NCBI RefSeq assembly: GCF_019175285.1
Contig: NC_056527.1
Location: 70,089,637 to 70,153,636 of the forward strand
DNA length: 64,000 nucleotides
Reading direction: 5' to 3'
Source: Sceloporus undulatus
Lineage: Eukaryota; Chordata; Lepidosauria; Squamata; Phrynosomatidae
Shown here: positions 45,777-56,727 of the stretch, piece after piece
Layout of the letters: every line of letters starts with the position of its first letter
Position numbering within the stretch: the first letter of the stretch is position 1
The notes under the pieces: generated by a model
What the model was told of the DNA's origin: nothing
Seen by the model: only the letters and a program-made list of their open reading frames with translations
Database searches by the model: none
Made by a program: the position numbers and the translations under genes

Positions 45777-45925
45777 NNNNNNNNNNTCATCATCATTAAT
45801 AAAAAATTCTTTCCTGCCTCTCCTCAAGGCTGGAGACAGGGTGCCTTGTTCTCCTTTGGGTACGCTGCCTCGAGCCTTGAGGAGAGGCAGAAAAGAAATT
45901 ATTATTTTTGTTAAAGAAATATTAT
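45641..45925. repeat. LINE-tail duplicates, (ATT)n and 10-N gap
   Basis: Two related segments (GCAGTGCCTTG, GCCTCCAGCCTTGAGAAGAG at about 45645-45700, and GGTGCCTTG, CCTCGAGCCTTGAGGAGAGG at about 45840-45890) flank an (ATT)n run (45709-45776) and ten Ns (45777-45786). The gap lies in the microsatellite, so the true length is unknown. Confidence 0.7.
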
Positions 45926-46795
45926 GTAGCCTCCGTTCTTGAAAGAGTACTGGAAGCTAATGGAGCAAAATTGCAATGCTGCATCATGGGAAATTTGCCA
46001 CCTTAGAATTTTTTTTTGGGGGGGGTGTACCAGGACTGAAGCAAAGTTGCATTCCACACCAGACCAATTCAGAGTGAAATCGAAATGGGCTTGGAAACAA
46101 TTTTTGTGAATTCTCTTGTTACCAAATTCACAAAAATCAAGAGTCACATGGGATTTGCTTTGGATTTGGCTCAGAAGTACTCCCCATAGAAAGCAATCAC
46201 GTGTGATAATCTATCATGTTTTAACATGAATTTGCATGGTTGGACCAGGAGTGACTTCAGATTGGAGCTGCAAAACCCGTCTTGTGATATCGTCCCTTGT
46301 CATCAGCCTCTAAATCCGGCTTGGCAAACATGCCCCTCACCTACATACCCCAGTCTAAAAGTCTCTCCAACCAGTGGTGATCTCTCCTCAGTGGAGCTTC
46401 AACCCTATACCATGTTTCCAGGCCAGCCCCTGCCTAAGTGGGTTCAGGAGTTTGTGCTTCCAGGTTGTTACATCCCTCATCTTCTGAAAGGATGATGAGA
46501 CTTCAGTGAAGAATGGCTCCTGGTTCCCAGGTGGTTGGTTCTGTGGCTGTCCCCAGGTCACTCCTTGGAATTTCTTCCATCTGTAATTCAGAGATTGCAA
46601 TGGCCTGCTCCAAATGCATGGGTCGCATTGATGAGGGTCAGAATGAACCTTCTTTCTTACTGTCAAGAACTGCTCTTTCCCTCCCTGCCGAAGTACAGTG
46701 AATAAGTCTTCTGTATTGCAAACAGCAATACTTTATTTCAGAAAAACCTTAGGTGTTAAAAGGAAGACATCTGAAGACAGAAGCACCCCCTGCCA
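45926..46795. other. Mostly unassigned sequence
   Basis: Positions 46020-46230 (GTGTGATAATCTATCATG) resemble parts of the insert at 59.6-59.9 kb, so a diverged relative is possible. Nothing else is recognised. Confidence 0.3.
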
Positions 46796-46799
46796 CGCA

Positions 46800-47075
46800 A
46801 AATATACACCATCATGACAGATGGTCATCCAACCTCTTTTTAAAAATCTCCAAAGAAGGAGACTGCACCACATTCTGAGGCAGCATATTCCACTGACAAA
46901 GAGCTCTTACCATCAGGAAACTCTTTCTAATGTTTAAGTAAAATATACTGTATTTTCCTATAGTTTGTATCCATTGCTCTGTGTCCTAGTTTCTAGAGCA
47001 GCAAAAAAAACAAGCTTGCTCTCTCAGCAATATGACATTCCTTCAAATATTTAAACAGGGCTGTCATGTCAACCC
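46800..47075 (-). mobile_element. CR1 fragment, minus strand, old
   Basis: ACAGATGGTCATCCAACCTC, CATATTCCACTGACAAAGAG and TTCAAATATTTAAACAGGGC are the reversed CR1 3' region, well diverged. Confidence 0.8.
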
Positions 47076-47322
47076 TTAATTTTCTATGTATTTATTATTC
47101 TAGAAAGGAACTCTCCAGAGCTACTATTCATATTCAAATGTAAGATTTTATATTTATTTTTATATAACACAGAACCTGACATTGCCCCAAAAGACTATAA
47201 AATTGATTCTTATTTTTGGAAGGTCTTTAGCTGGCTTACAAATTGTCACAGATATGTCATCTGCAAAAAAAAAAAAAAAGTGAAGATGGATCTCACATTT
47301 TAAAAGTTTTTTGAAGCACATT

Positions 47323-47533
47323 GGCCTGTTACAGACAGCCAAAATAAAGCTGCTTCGAGTCACAGTGGAGGTATGGTGTTTCAATGATGCATGTGTCCTA
47401 AGAGTCCAGAAACCACACCAAAGCCACACTCCAGTCCTTAGTGTTTCTGAACTCTTAGGACGCATGCATCATTGAAACACCATACCTCTACTGTGACTCG
47501 AAGCAGCTTTATTTTGGCTGTCTGTAACAGGCC
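47323..47533. mobile_element. Palindromic MITE (fold-back family A)
   Basis: GGCCTGTTACAGACAGCCAA and TTGGCTGTCTGTAACAGGCC are exact inverted ends of a 211-bp element. The arms carry ATAAAGCTGCTTCGAGTCAC and GGTGTTTCAATGATGCATG. Confidence 0.9.
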
Positions 47534-48089
47534 TTTGAAACTAAATGGAGAAGTGGTGGCAGTCCTGTTGCTAAAAGTCAGCAGCAAGGTTTTGTCTATG
47601 CTTAACAGCTTTGAATCTCCTGAAGTGGTGACTGTAATGAAGGGACTGGCAATTTGTGCATCTCTGACCTGAACTCGCTCCCAAATTATATGCAGCTTTC
47701 CTAGAGTCTTACCTCCCAGTGTAGGCTCATCTTTACCTAGCCCTGAAAGTCACCATTATCAGGCAATTGTATTATCATGCTAGACTGCTGAGATTCAGGA
47801 ACTGATGAGCTGACAGGTATTACTGTTGCTGCAGAGCTCATTGTTATACCCTGGCAAGGGTAATTTCCAACTGTTTATCCTCCTCTAATTCATGACAGAT
47901 CTCCAGATGGGCAGGAAGAAGTGGCTGGAAGGTGCATTTTCTGGAAGTGGCCCAAAACCCAGAGCTCATTGAGTGGCATCAAGCCATGCTGCTGGGTAAT
48001 TTTTTTTGTTGCCTGTATGTGCACCATTGCACAAACACAGCACTAGTGACAACCCATTGGATTGCCACCCCTTTGATCAGCCACAGTTG
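47534..48089. other. Unique sequence, ending in a relative of the arm's CpG block
   Basis: Positions 48020-48090 (GTGCACCATTGCAC, GCCACCCCTTTGATCAGCCA) resemble sequence inside the left arm (GCCACCCCTTTGATTGGCCA at 48624-48643). This suggests an older related repeat lies just outside the duplication edge. Confidence 0.4.
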
Positions 48090-48090
48090 C

Positions 48091-48121
<31 letters not shown>

Positions 48122-50272
48122 GAAAGAAAGAAGTTGGCAGCATGAGCTTTCCTAAAGTCTGCTTCCTCAGATGCATTTAGTCTCAGAGGGGCAGCAAGAG
48201 CTCTATAATTTAAGCATTTATATTAATGTTTTTTTTTAAACAATGAATAATGTTTTTGGCTTTTAGTTGGTTATGTCCTCCATTCTTCTTGAATGTCCTA
48301 CATTTTGGGATAAATTTTGCTCTACATTTTTCCTACATTTTGTCCCAGTTTGGTGATAGAGAATTATGACAACCCTACCCTACCCCAAAGGAGCCAAGAA
48401 ACACGGCTGCTTCGTCCACTGCAACAGAAGAGCCATAAGCACCCTGGAGCAGCGCTGTGACGTCCCTCGTGCACCGCACCATTTGGACATGGTGCATGAG
48501 CCACATCATCGACACGCGCCCCATTAAACAGCGGTGTGCTAAGATGGCGCCCACGGCTTGCGGTAGGACTCCGGCCATTAAAAAATATAGGGGCCCCAAA
48601 TGCACTTTCTGCCCCAGGGGTGGCCACCCCTTTGATTGGCCACAGTCGCACTTGTGATCCTCCATCGATGTGCCCAGTAAGACACTGGCAAAGCAGAATC
48701 ATGGGCCCCTCCAATGTCCCCTTCTCTCCCCTTCTCCTCATGCCCTCTCTTAGACTATCCAGTTTGTGTTTGTTGTACTTATATCCATTGGAAGTGTCAC
48801 ATTTTCACTTTCTTACATTTCTGCCCTGACCACTTGGGTAGAGTGGCTCAAGCCTTTTTTAAAGCACACCTGCATGGCTGTATTTATATACAGCTTTTGG
48901 GCTAGGGTTAGGATGGATTGCTTCTGCAGAACTGCACTCGTATCATCCCATTTATATATAGGGTTGAAGATGCTTATTTTCCTCCTTGAATTGGAATATC
49001 CTGGCTTCGTTTTACTCCAGTTTTTTGTCCTGGAGTGCGGTTTCAATCCAGTTCAATCCTGCTTTGGAGGTGTGCATCATTTAAATATCCACCTTCAAAA
49101 CAGATGAAAACCGCTTTATTTTGCTTATCTGTTTCACCTCTTGGTTGAAGATTATATAGCATTGTGGTAATGTGCATGGACTAGTATTTTGTTTGTTTAC
49201 TTGTTTAACAGATGAGAACACGTGTGTGTGTGTGTGTGTGTGTGTCTATGTGTCTGTGTTTATGTGCATGTAGCATTTAATATTTGAATGGAGGATGTAG
49301 TTGTATACCATGTTTGGAGAATAAGAAATCAATACTTTTTAATAAAACTTGGCTGTTCATATGACAATGAGATTATCATATTTCTTCAGACCTCAAAAGG
49401 CTATAGCCAAGGTGGGGTAAGAGTTGGTGCCAGCCAGTGTGTTTTTATCTAGGCTCCTTGCAACAACAATTGTAGCTGAAGGAAAATTGGTAGCGTTTGC
49501 ATATTTGTCTGACAGTCCAGGAAACTGGTCACAAATGTGACTGCATGGAGAGACCAGCTTGTCTTCTTTCTTCTTGTTCTTTTTTCTAGTTTGTAGATAA
49601 GACAGAACCCATATGCAATACACTGATTATGGAGCTATGATGGTGATTCTGATAAAGTTTTGGAAAAGAAAGGTAATAAAACATGAAAAATCAAACTACT
49701 TCTGCGGCTTGGAATAAGTGCACATCATCCCTGGATAGTACTTGGATGGGAGACCACCAACAGATGCCAGGTGTTGTGGGCTGTATTTCAGAGGAAGAAC
49801 CACCTCTCAGTATTCCTTGCCTAAGGAAGCCCCTCTATGAAGTTCATGGGCTCACTGTAAGTTGACAGGTGGAGTGAAGACAAACATACACATAATTAAT
49901 TTTACCATTGCTTCAAATGTCAAGGTAAAGCCATGTTGTCCTTAGCAGGTAAAATTAAATATATAGCAGGGGGCTCATGCATCACATTCAAATTTCAATG
50001 AGACCCATCCTAGTTTCAGTTACCCTCCTCCTCTCTCAAACTAACCCTTCACAACCAACTTTTACTTTTAAAAAACAGTTCTAAGGAAAGCTTTTCTCTT
50101 CTGTGTCCCTCTCCTCAGCAGTTTCCAGCTCTCCAGAGTCTGTAGGTACAGTACTGTAGTTTGTGGTTAACTGCAGGCAGCATGGGGTACTAAATGCTAA
50201 TAGGTTTGCAAGAAGGCTGACACAAAATTTTTGAGTCAAGCATTCTTTAGCAGGGAGGAGAGGGAATGAAGG
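48090..50272. repeat. Left arm of a 2.2-kb inverted duplication
   Basis: This segment is the reverse complement of 53983-56164. Aligned coordinates sum to 104250-104258 over most of the arm, so the arms are collinear. The differences I found are indels: a 5-bp difference near 50150 versus 54100, a (GT)n tract shorter by about 8 bp on this side, and one base in a T run near 48230. The outer edge falls in an (ATT)n run (48091-48119). The arm holds a CpG-rich MITE-like block (about 48361-48700), a MITE end (about 49068-49140), (GT)n at 49211-49245 and a 5S-derived SINE. Its inner end is about 1.9 kb inside ADCY1 intron 1. Confidence 0.92.
49700..49890 (+). repeat. 5S rRNA-derived SINE (SINE3-like), left-arm copy
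   Basis: The core contains AGTACTTGGATGGGAGACCA (49737-49756), which matches the internal control region of 5S rRNA. It is followed by a SINE body and a tail resembling the one shared by lizard tRNA SINEs (CTGTAAGTTGACAGG). It is too diverged and too short to be a functional 5S gene. Confidence 0.7.
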
Positions 50273-50507
50273 TCCACATTCCTAAAGATGTGGCAGAGAA
50301 GCTTCTCTACAAGATTTTTTTTTTTGGGGGGGGGGAGATTCAATTGTGTGTAAATAATAATAATAATAATAAATTTTATTTGTATTTCCTGGAACTCCCT
50401 GTGGATTGAGGTGGGATCACAACAAAAATCAACAGTGCAAAATACAAAGTACAAAATACAAAATAGAAAAAACAATATTATCTAAAATACAACAATAATG
50501 GCCAGCA
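50273..50507 (-). repeat. LINE tail with (AAT)n inside the palindrome spacer
   Basis: From about 50355 an (AAT)n run is followed by ATTTTATTTGTATTTCCT and a body like the 3' tails at 13.1, 19.4 and 61.0 kb. This is an L2-type LINE or derived SINE 3' end in reverse orientation. Poly-T and poly-G runs sit at about 50320-50337. Confidence 0.5.
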
Positions 50508-50691
50508 ATATTACTAACAGTGAGTTAAAATATCCAGGTCATCATCTGTTTTCCATGCTATCAAATCAGAAGTGGGAGTGTTCTTTAAAATCAACTATAA
50601 AACATCGATTTTAAAGAACACTCCCACTTCTGATTTGATAGCGTGGAAAACAGACAACGACTTGGATATTTTAACTCACTGGTAGTAATAT
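50508..50691. repeat. 184-bp near-perfect hairpin
   Basis: Two arms of about 80-85 bp are reverse complements around a loop of about 14 bp (near 50593-50606). Matching blocks include AGTGGGAGTGTTCTTTAAAA and its complement. Only a few mismatches are visible. It resembles a fold-back MITE and lies asymmetrically inside the larger palindrome, in ADCY1 intron 1. Confidence 0.85.
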
Positions 50692-51274
50692 ATGCCTCCA
50701 AGTCACCTGTTGACTTATGGAGATTCCATGAATTCCTTCCTCTGAGGTAGGTACCTACAGCACCCACTAAATACTAAATACTGTGTGTGAAGGCAAAGTT
50801 GCTGGCACTGAGAAGATGGGTTAGAGGTGTGATGAACACTGGAGGTGGTTGGATTTCCCACTAGGTCTGAGGAATGAGAGATGAAAGGGATTTGGCTATG
50901 AAATTTGGAAGATTGGAAGTATAAACTTTCCTTAAAGCCTGAACAGAATATAATCTTTGTTACAGGACTAAGATACATACTCTGACCTTGAACTTAGGAC
51001 ACAATAGTTTTGTGTTATTGAAGTGTAAGAATCACACCTGTGTGTTGATGAAATGAATCTCTATATGAATAAGAGAAAGAAATGTTCCTTCATTGTCAAG
51101 AACTCTTTCTAGTTCTTCATTGTCAACCCTTACCATGTTCAAACTGCACACCTAACTTATTCAAATGATTAATGGTTATTTAAATTATGTAACTATATTG
51201 TTCAAACTTGATTCTCTGTGCAGACTGCAACTATATCCCTCCCTGTACATTATACACAAAGCATATTGCAGTTG
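50692..51274. other. ADCY1 intron 1, SINE scrap then unique sequence
   Basis: Positions 50692-50760 look like a broken 3' part of the lizard CORE-type SINE on the minus strand (CCTCCAAGTCACC, TTCCTTCCTCTGAGG). I see no gene or recognisable element in the rest. Confidence 0.4.
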
Positions 51275-51465
51275 TTGTCTACCTTCAAGTTGTTTCCACT
51301 TTATAGTGACCAAAATGCAATCCTATCACAGGGTTTTATGAGAATGAGAATGTGTGACTTGCCCAAGGTCACCCAGTGGGTTACCATGGCCAAATGGGGA
51401 TTTGAATCCTAGTCTTCAGCATTGGAATCCAGTGCTCAAACCACTATACCACACTGACTGTTGCA
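51272..51465 (-). repeat. CORE-type tRNA SINE, minus strand
   Basis: The plus strand shows the reverse of the family in order: a tail with TACCTTCAAGTTGTTTCC, a core with ACTTGCCCAAGGTCACCCAG (the MIR-like CORE), then a tRNA-like head ending CACTATACCACACTGACT. Related copies lie at 10.5, 58.2 and 63.97 kb. Confidence 0.75.
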
Positions 51466-52159
51466 GTACTCACAAGCAATTTTCAGCTCTTCCACTAAAC
51501 ACAAGAACCATGTTTTTTTTAAAAAAATATATAGTTTTACTCCAAAGCAAGCAAGTAAGACGTCTCCTCACACAGATGTATTCTTCAGTATAGCAGTTTT
51601 ACACTATGTACATTTGATATTCTATATACCCACACAGCATATACTAAGCAGTTTCACATAGAACACAGTACATGCTCTAATGGCACACCCTGCCCTCTAT
51701 AGCCTACATACCTTCCACTCACCACCTGCCATATTTTAAAAGAGAAGTGTTCTCACATGAATGCAGTGACACAGAAAAGTGTCTCCGATATCACCCTAAA
51801 CTGTAAGATCATAATCCCTGTGATGTACTCCCAAATCTTGCAGTTGCAGAGCTTTCTATAGACTTCCATAATACTTCATTTTAAAAAAAAAGCCTTCCTT
51901 TTAGCAGAGATTTACCGCTTACACAGCGGCAGAATTGTGGGTCAACTGATCAGGTGGTCTAAGAGCTGTCTGAGCCCTTGAAACAAAGGACACAAAAGGC
52001 ATCCATAAACAGTTCATTTTAATAACCTTGTGGTTTTTCTCTACCAACCTCACATTTGTTAAAACAGGCTCCATTTCCTTGTCCCAGATTTGGGCCACAC
52101 ATTCCCCTAATTCCTCCTGGGCTTTTCTAGGGAAGGATTTGGGGGCAGGCAGGGGTTCC
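51466..52159. other. ADCY1 intron 1, 3' flank of exon 1
   Basis: This is AT-rich unique sequence directly downstream of the exon 1 donor. I see no repeat family or coding region in it. Confidence 0.5.
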
Positions 52160-52165
52160 ACTCAC
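52160..52165 (-). promoter_or_regulatory. ADCY1: Splice donor of ADCY1 intron 1
   Basis: On the minus strand the exon ends AGGACG and is followed by GTGAGT. The split is at phase 0, after the Thr codon of LWRT. Readthrough past it adds only 12 unrelated codons before a stop, which supports a real donor. Confidence 0.85.
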
Positions 52166-52915
52166 CGTCCTCCAGAGGGGCTGCCTTTTGGCACTGACAG
52201 AGGCGGCGGTCACAATGAAATGGCAGACGGCCACCGTTAAGCCGAAGACGATGGCCAGAAGGGTTCTGACAGGCAGGAGGGAATACGAGACGAAGGTGAC
52301 CAGCATGAGCTGCCACATGCCTTGCTCGGGGGCGCTGGGGGGCTCCATGCCGTAGGCACCCAGCGAAAAGGGGCAGCAGAGGAAAGCGAAGGTGAAGGTG
52401 AACAGTAACGTGAGCTTCACGATCTGCTGCAGCTGAGTGACCTGCAGGTACTTGACGTTGGTGACAATGAAGAGGGAGAGGAAGATGATGCAGTGCACCG
52501 GGTGGGAGCCCTTAGAGATGGTCAAGCTCGGGCCCGACAGCAGCTCCACCAGCGCTAGGCTGGCCGTCAGTACGATCAGCACGGCCAGCGCCTTCAGCGT
52601 CGAGGTCTGTTCCAGCTTCAGGTTGTAGTTCTGGAACAGCGACTCCAGCTCCTTGCAGTCGAACTGGTCCTCGCAGGCCACGCTGTCCAGCAGCTGCCGC
52701 CGGGCCGCAGGAGCCCCGCCGCCGCCGCCTCCTCCGCCGCCTCCTCCGCCGGCCTGAGCTGCATTTGCGGCGGTGCTGCTCCCGGCAGCCGGCGGCGGTG
52801 GCAGCGGCGGCCCAGGATAAGGGGAACAACAACAATAGCGGCAGCACTTCTTACTTGTCCTTTTGCTCTTCTTGACTTTCTGAAACGGTATTTCCTCCAT
52901 GTCAGGGCCATTCAT
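52166..52915 (-). CDS. ADCY1: Adenylyl cyclase type 1, coding exon 1
   Basis: This exon encodes the first 250 residues of ADCY1, the membrane enzyme that makes cAMP from ATP and is stimulated by Ca2+/calmodulin. Residues from about 80 on follow vertebrate ADCY1 closely: an acidic start (CKELESLFQNYNLKLEQ), then five hydrophobic segments of the first six-helix membrane domain, with KGSHPVHC, LLFTFTFAFLCCPFSLG and LVTFVSYSLLPVR recognisable. The frame reaches LWRT and meets a consensus splice donor (GTGAGT, plus-strand 52160-52165) at phase 0, where the mammalian protein continues with helix 6. The ATG at 52915 is the first in frame; 52900 is an alternative. The N-terminus is unusual: basic, then a Cys cluster (CCRYCCC), a Pro run and a Gly run of about 13. 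Catalytic domains lie in later exons that I did not find here. ADCY8 fits much worse. Confidence 0.9.
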
Positions 52916-53560
52916 AAATCCCAGGGAAGAAAAGCTCCTCTGCTGCTGCCTGGGCCGCTATTGTTCCTCGCTCTCTGCTCATGAGAGAAGCAAGGTGAAG
53001 CTGAGAAGGAGGGCGGCGGCAGCAGCGGCTTTTTTGTGAAGGCGTGAAAGTGCCTCAGCAACAGCAGCAGGCAAGCAATAGCATCCCTCTCCACCGCCAG
53101 AGCCAGTCAAAGAAGAAGACGACGAAGACGAAGAAAAGAGCAGCAATAACCTGAGGCAACCCACCAGCCACCGCGCAGTAGCAACAGCAGAGGAGAAATC
53201 CGCGGGAGAGATCCCCTCAAAAGAGACGAGTCTCTCTCTCTCACACACACACACAACACACACAGCTAGCAGCGGGGAGGAGAGCACAAAATCACTCTCG
53301 AGATGTCATAATTATCGAGGTTTTTTTAAATTCCTCCTCCTCCTCCTCCTCTCTGACTCGCCGTGTCCCTTCCCCACAGGAGATAACACCGCAGACGCTC
53401 ACACAACCCCCTCTTTCCTCTCCAATGGAGCTTCGACGGAACGTAATCTCCCAATGCCTCCCAAAGCTAGAAGGAAAAGAAGGCGGGGGAGGGGGGAAGG
53501 GCTCGACCAACAGACTGGGCTTGCTTCAGGGTCCAGGGAAGGAAATTTGGGCGCTTGGGA
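52916..53560 (-). promoter_or_regulatory. ADCY1: Probable ADCY1 5' UTR and promoter region
   Basis: This is the sequence directly upstream of the ADCY1 start codon. It is fairly GC-rich, has CpGs, purine/pyrimidine triplet runs (a TCC run near 53333-53352) and a short CA tract (about 53241-53266). I see no convincing TATA box, as is usual for a neuronal CpG-type promoter. The transcription start cannot be placed from sequence alone. Confidence 0.4.
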
Positions 53561-53982
53561 TGGTGGGACGGAGGCAAAGGAGGTTTCCCACCTAGAGAAT
53601 AAGCAGCAGCCTCCATTTCAACCCTCTGGCCAAAACACAGTAAAGGTGAGAGGGGAACAATAGGGCCACACTGAGGGGATTCCAGAGAAGACGGGGAGGA
53701 CAAGGGTGAGAAAAGGAGTCGGGGAGGGGGAATACAGAGATAGCGAAAGACACAGGGCGATCCCCTTCCTCCGTCCAAAAGCACATTCACTGAAAGAAAC
53801 AACCTGCGCCTGCGCATTGTTTTCGTTTGAGAATCGAAACACGTCTCCTCAGTACGGGTGGACTGAAGAGGAGGAGGGAGGGAGGGAGTGCGGTTTAATA
53901 CAGCATTAAGGTTTCTGGTCACCAGCGTATCTTTCCTTCCTTTCTGGGCCCACTTTGCTCCCCCTCTTTGCCCATAGGCAGG
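53561..53982. other. Upstream flank of ADCY1, unique sequence
   Basis: This stretch is unique, moderately GC-rich and has GGAGGG-type purine runs (about 53868-53888). It may hold regulatory sites, but none is recognisable. It ends where the right duplication arm begins. Confidence 0.4.
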
Positions 53983-55003
53983 CCTTCATTCCCTCTCCTC
54001 CCTGCTAAAGAATGCTTGACTCAAAAATTTTGTGTCAGCCTTCTTGCAAACCTATTAGCATTTAGTACCCCATGCTGCCTGCAGTTAACCACAAACTACT
54101 GTACCTACAGACTCTGGAGAGCTGGAAACTGCTGAGGAGAGGGACACAGAAGAGAAAAGCTTTCCTTAGAACTGTTTTTTAAAAGTAAAAGTTGGTTGTG
54201 AAGGGTTAGTTTGAGAGAGGAGGAGGGTAACTGAAACTAGGATGGGTCTCATTGAAATTTGAATGTGATGCATGAGCCCCCTGCTATATATTTAATTTTA
54301 CCTGCTAAGGACAACATGGCTTTACCTTGACATTTGAAGCAATGGTAAAATTAATTATGTGTATGTTTGTCTTCACTCCACCTGTCAACTTACAGTGAGC
54401 CCATGAACTTCATAGAGGGGCTTCCTTAGGCAAGGAATACTGAGAGGTGGTTCTTCCTCTGAAATACAGCCCACAACACCTGGCATCTGTTGGTGGTCTC
54501 CCATCCAAGTACTATCCAGGGATGATGTGCACTTATTCCAAGCCGCAGAAGTAGTTTGATTTTTCATGTTTTATTACCTTTCTTTTCCAAAACTTTATCA
54601 GAATCACCATCATAGCTCCATAATCAGTGTATTGCATATGGGTTCTGTCTTATCTACAAACTAGAAAAAAGAACAAGAAGAAAGAAGACAAGCTGGTCTC
54701 TCCATGCAGTCACATTTGTGACCAGTTTCCTGGACTGTCAGACAAATATGCAAACGCTACCAATTTTCCTTCAGCTACAATTGTTGTTGCAAGGAGCCTA
54801 GATAAAAACACACTGGCTGGCACCAACTCTTACCCCACCTTGGCTATAGCCTTTTGAGGTCTGAAGAAATATGATAATCTCATTGTCATATGAACAGCCA
54901 AGTTTTATTAAAAAGTATTGATTTCTTATTCTCCAAACATGGTATACAACTACATCCTCCATTCAAATATTAAATGCTACATGCACATAAACACAGACAC
55001 ATA

Positions 55004-55039
<36 letters not shown>

Positions 55040-56164
55040 TTCTCATCTGTTAAACAAGTAAACAAACAAAATACTAGTCCATGCACATTACCACAATGCT
55101 ATATAATCTTCAACCAAGAGGTGAAACAGATAAGCAAAATAAAGCGGTTTTCATCTGTTTTGAAGGTGGATATTTAAATGATGCACACCTCCAAAGCAGG
55201 ATTGAACTGGATTGAAACCGCACTCCAGGACAAAAAACTGGAGTAAAACGAAGCCAGGATATTCCAATTCAAGGAGGAAAATAAGCATCTTCAACCCTAT
55301 ATATAAATGGGATGATACGAGTGCAGTTCTGCAGAAGCAATCCATCCTAACCCTAGCCCAAAAGCTGTATATAAATACAGCCATGCAGGTGTGCTTTAAA
55401 AAAGGCTTGAGCCACTCTACCCAAGTGGTCAGGGCAGAAATGTAAGAAAGTGAAAATGTGACACTTCCAATGGATATAAGTACAACAAACACAAACTGGA
55501 TAGTCTAAGAGAGGGCATGAGGAGAAGGGGAGAGAAGGGGACATTGGAGGGGCCCATGATTCTGCTTTGCCAGTGTCTTACTGGGCACATCGATGGAGGA
55601 TCACAAGTGCGACTGTGGCCAATCAAAGGGGTGGCCACCCCTGGGGCAGAAAGTGCATTTGGGGCCCCTATATTTTTTAATGGCCGGAGTCCTACCGCAA
55701 GCCGTGGGCGCCATCTTAGCACACCGCTGTTTAATGGGGCGCGTGTCGATGATGTGGCTCATGCACCATGTCCAAATGGTGCGGTGCACGAGGGACGTCA
55801 CAGCGCTGCTCCAGGGTGCTTATGGCTCTTCTGTTGCAGTGGACGAAGCAGCCGTGTTTCTTGGCTCCTTTGGGGTAGGGTAGGGTTGTCATAATTCTCT
55901 ATCACCAAACTGGGACAAAATGTAGGAAAAATGTAGAGCAAAATTTATCCCAAAATGTAGGACATTCAAGAAGAATGGAGGACATAACCAACTAAAAGCC
56001 AAAAACATTATTCATTGTTTAAAAAAAACATTAATATAAATGCTTAAATTATAGAGCTCTTGCTGCCCCTCTGAGACTAAATGCATCTGAGGAAGCAGAC
56101 TTTAGGAAAGCTCATGCTGCCAACTTCTTTCTTTCAGTTAATAATAATAATAATAATAATAATA
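53983..56164. repeat. Right arm of the 2.2-kb inverted duplication
   Basis: This is the mirror copy of 48090-50272. Its inner end lies about 1.07 kb upstream of the ADCY1 start codon, and its outer end falls in (AAT)n at 56138-56164. The flanks outside both arms differ, so this is a bounded duplication in this sequence. The very high identity means it is recent, is being homogenised, or is an assembly fold-back. Confidence 0.92.
54360..54550 (-). repeat. 5S rRNA-derived SINE, right-arm copy
   Basis: This is the reverse-complement duplicate of the SINE at 49700-49890. It came with the arm duplication and is not an independent insertion, because the flanks are duplicated too. Confidence 0.7.
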
Positions 56165-56400
56165 GAACCCTCTGAACAAATCTTCCAAGAAAACCTTTGG
56201 GCAAGTCACACACTCTCAGCCTCAGAAAAAGGCAAAGGCAAACCCAACCTGAACAAACCTCCCAAGAAAAACTCTTGAAGGCACTCGCACATACCCAAGT
56301 CACCAAAGGCAAACTCTCTGAACAAACCAAGAAAACCCACTCGGCAAGTATGTCACACAGTCTCAGCCTCAAGGAAAGGCTGGCAAAGGCAAACTCTCTG
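56165..56400 (+). repeat. Broken CORE-SINE pieces in tandem
   Basis: TTTGGGCAAGTCACACACTC, CTCAGCCTCAGAAAAAGGCA and CTCTGAACAAACC recur at least twice. These are middle parts of the lizard CORE-type SINE, rearranged. Confidence 0.6.
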
Positions 56401-56404
56401 AACA

Positions 56405-56727
56405 AACCAGGACATTTTGAAATTTGTCCTGGGCAGAAATGTAGGGCGTGTCCTGGATAAAGGAAGACATCTGGTCACCCTGGTAAAATGGAGGACATTT
56501 TGACATTGCTCCCAAGTAGGCCGTGTCCTGGATAAAGGAGGACGTGGGGTCATCCTACCAAAAATGGAAGACATTTTGATATCTCTCCTGGCCAGAAGGT
56601 TGAAACATAGGACACATCCTTGAAAAGGAGGACATCTGGTCATTTTACAAAAAATGGAGTACGTTTTGAAATTCCTTCAGGGCAGAAGTCTGAAATGTAG
56701 GATGTGTCCTATAAAAGGAGGCCACAA
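56405..56727. repeat. Tandem array, ~80-bp unit, 4 copies
   Basis: The unit has GGACATTTTGA, CCTGGGCAGAA, TGTAGG, GTGTCCTGGATAAAGGAGGA and CATCTGGTCA. Similar wording (AAATGTAGGACATTC) occurs in both duplication arms near 48290 and 55960. Confidence 0.8.

Noticed and set aside
49737-49756. 5S rRNA gene
   Set aside because: Only the internal control region resembles 5S. The remainder is SINE body and tail.
1-52159. ADCY1 exon 2 or later exons in the left part of the window
   Set aside because: I looked for coding of helix 6 and the linker (NALLFVGVNMYG-like) on the minus strand among visible frames and found none. A short exon could still be missed.
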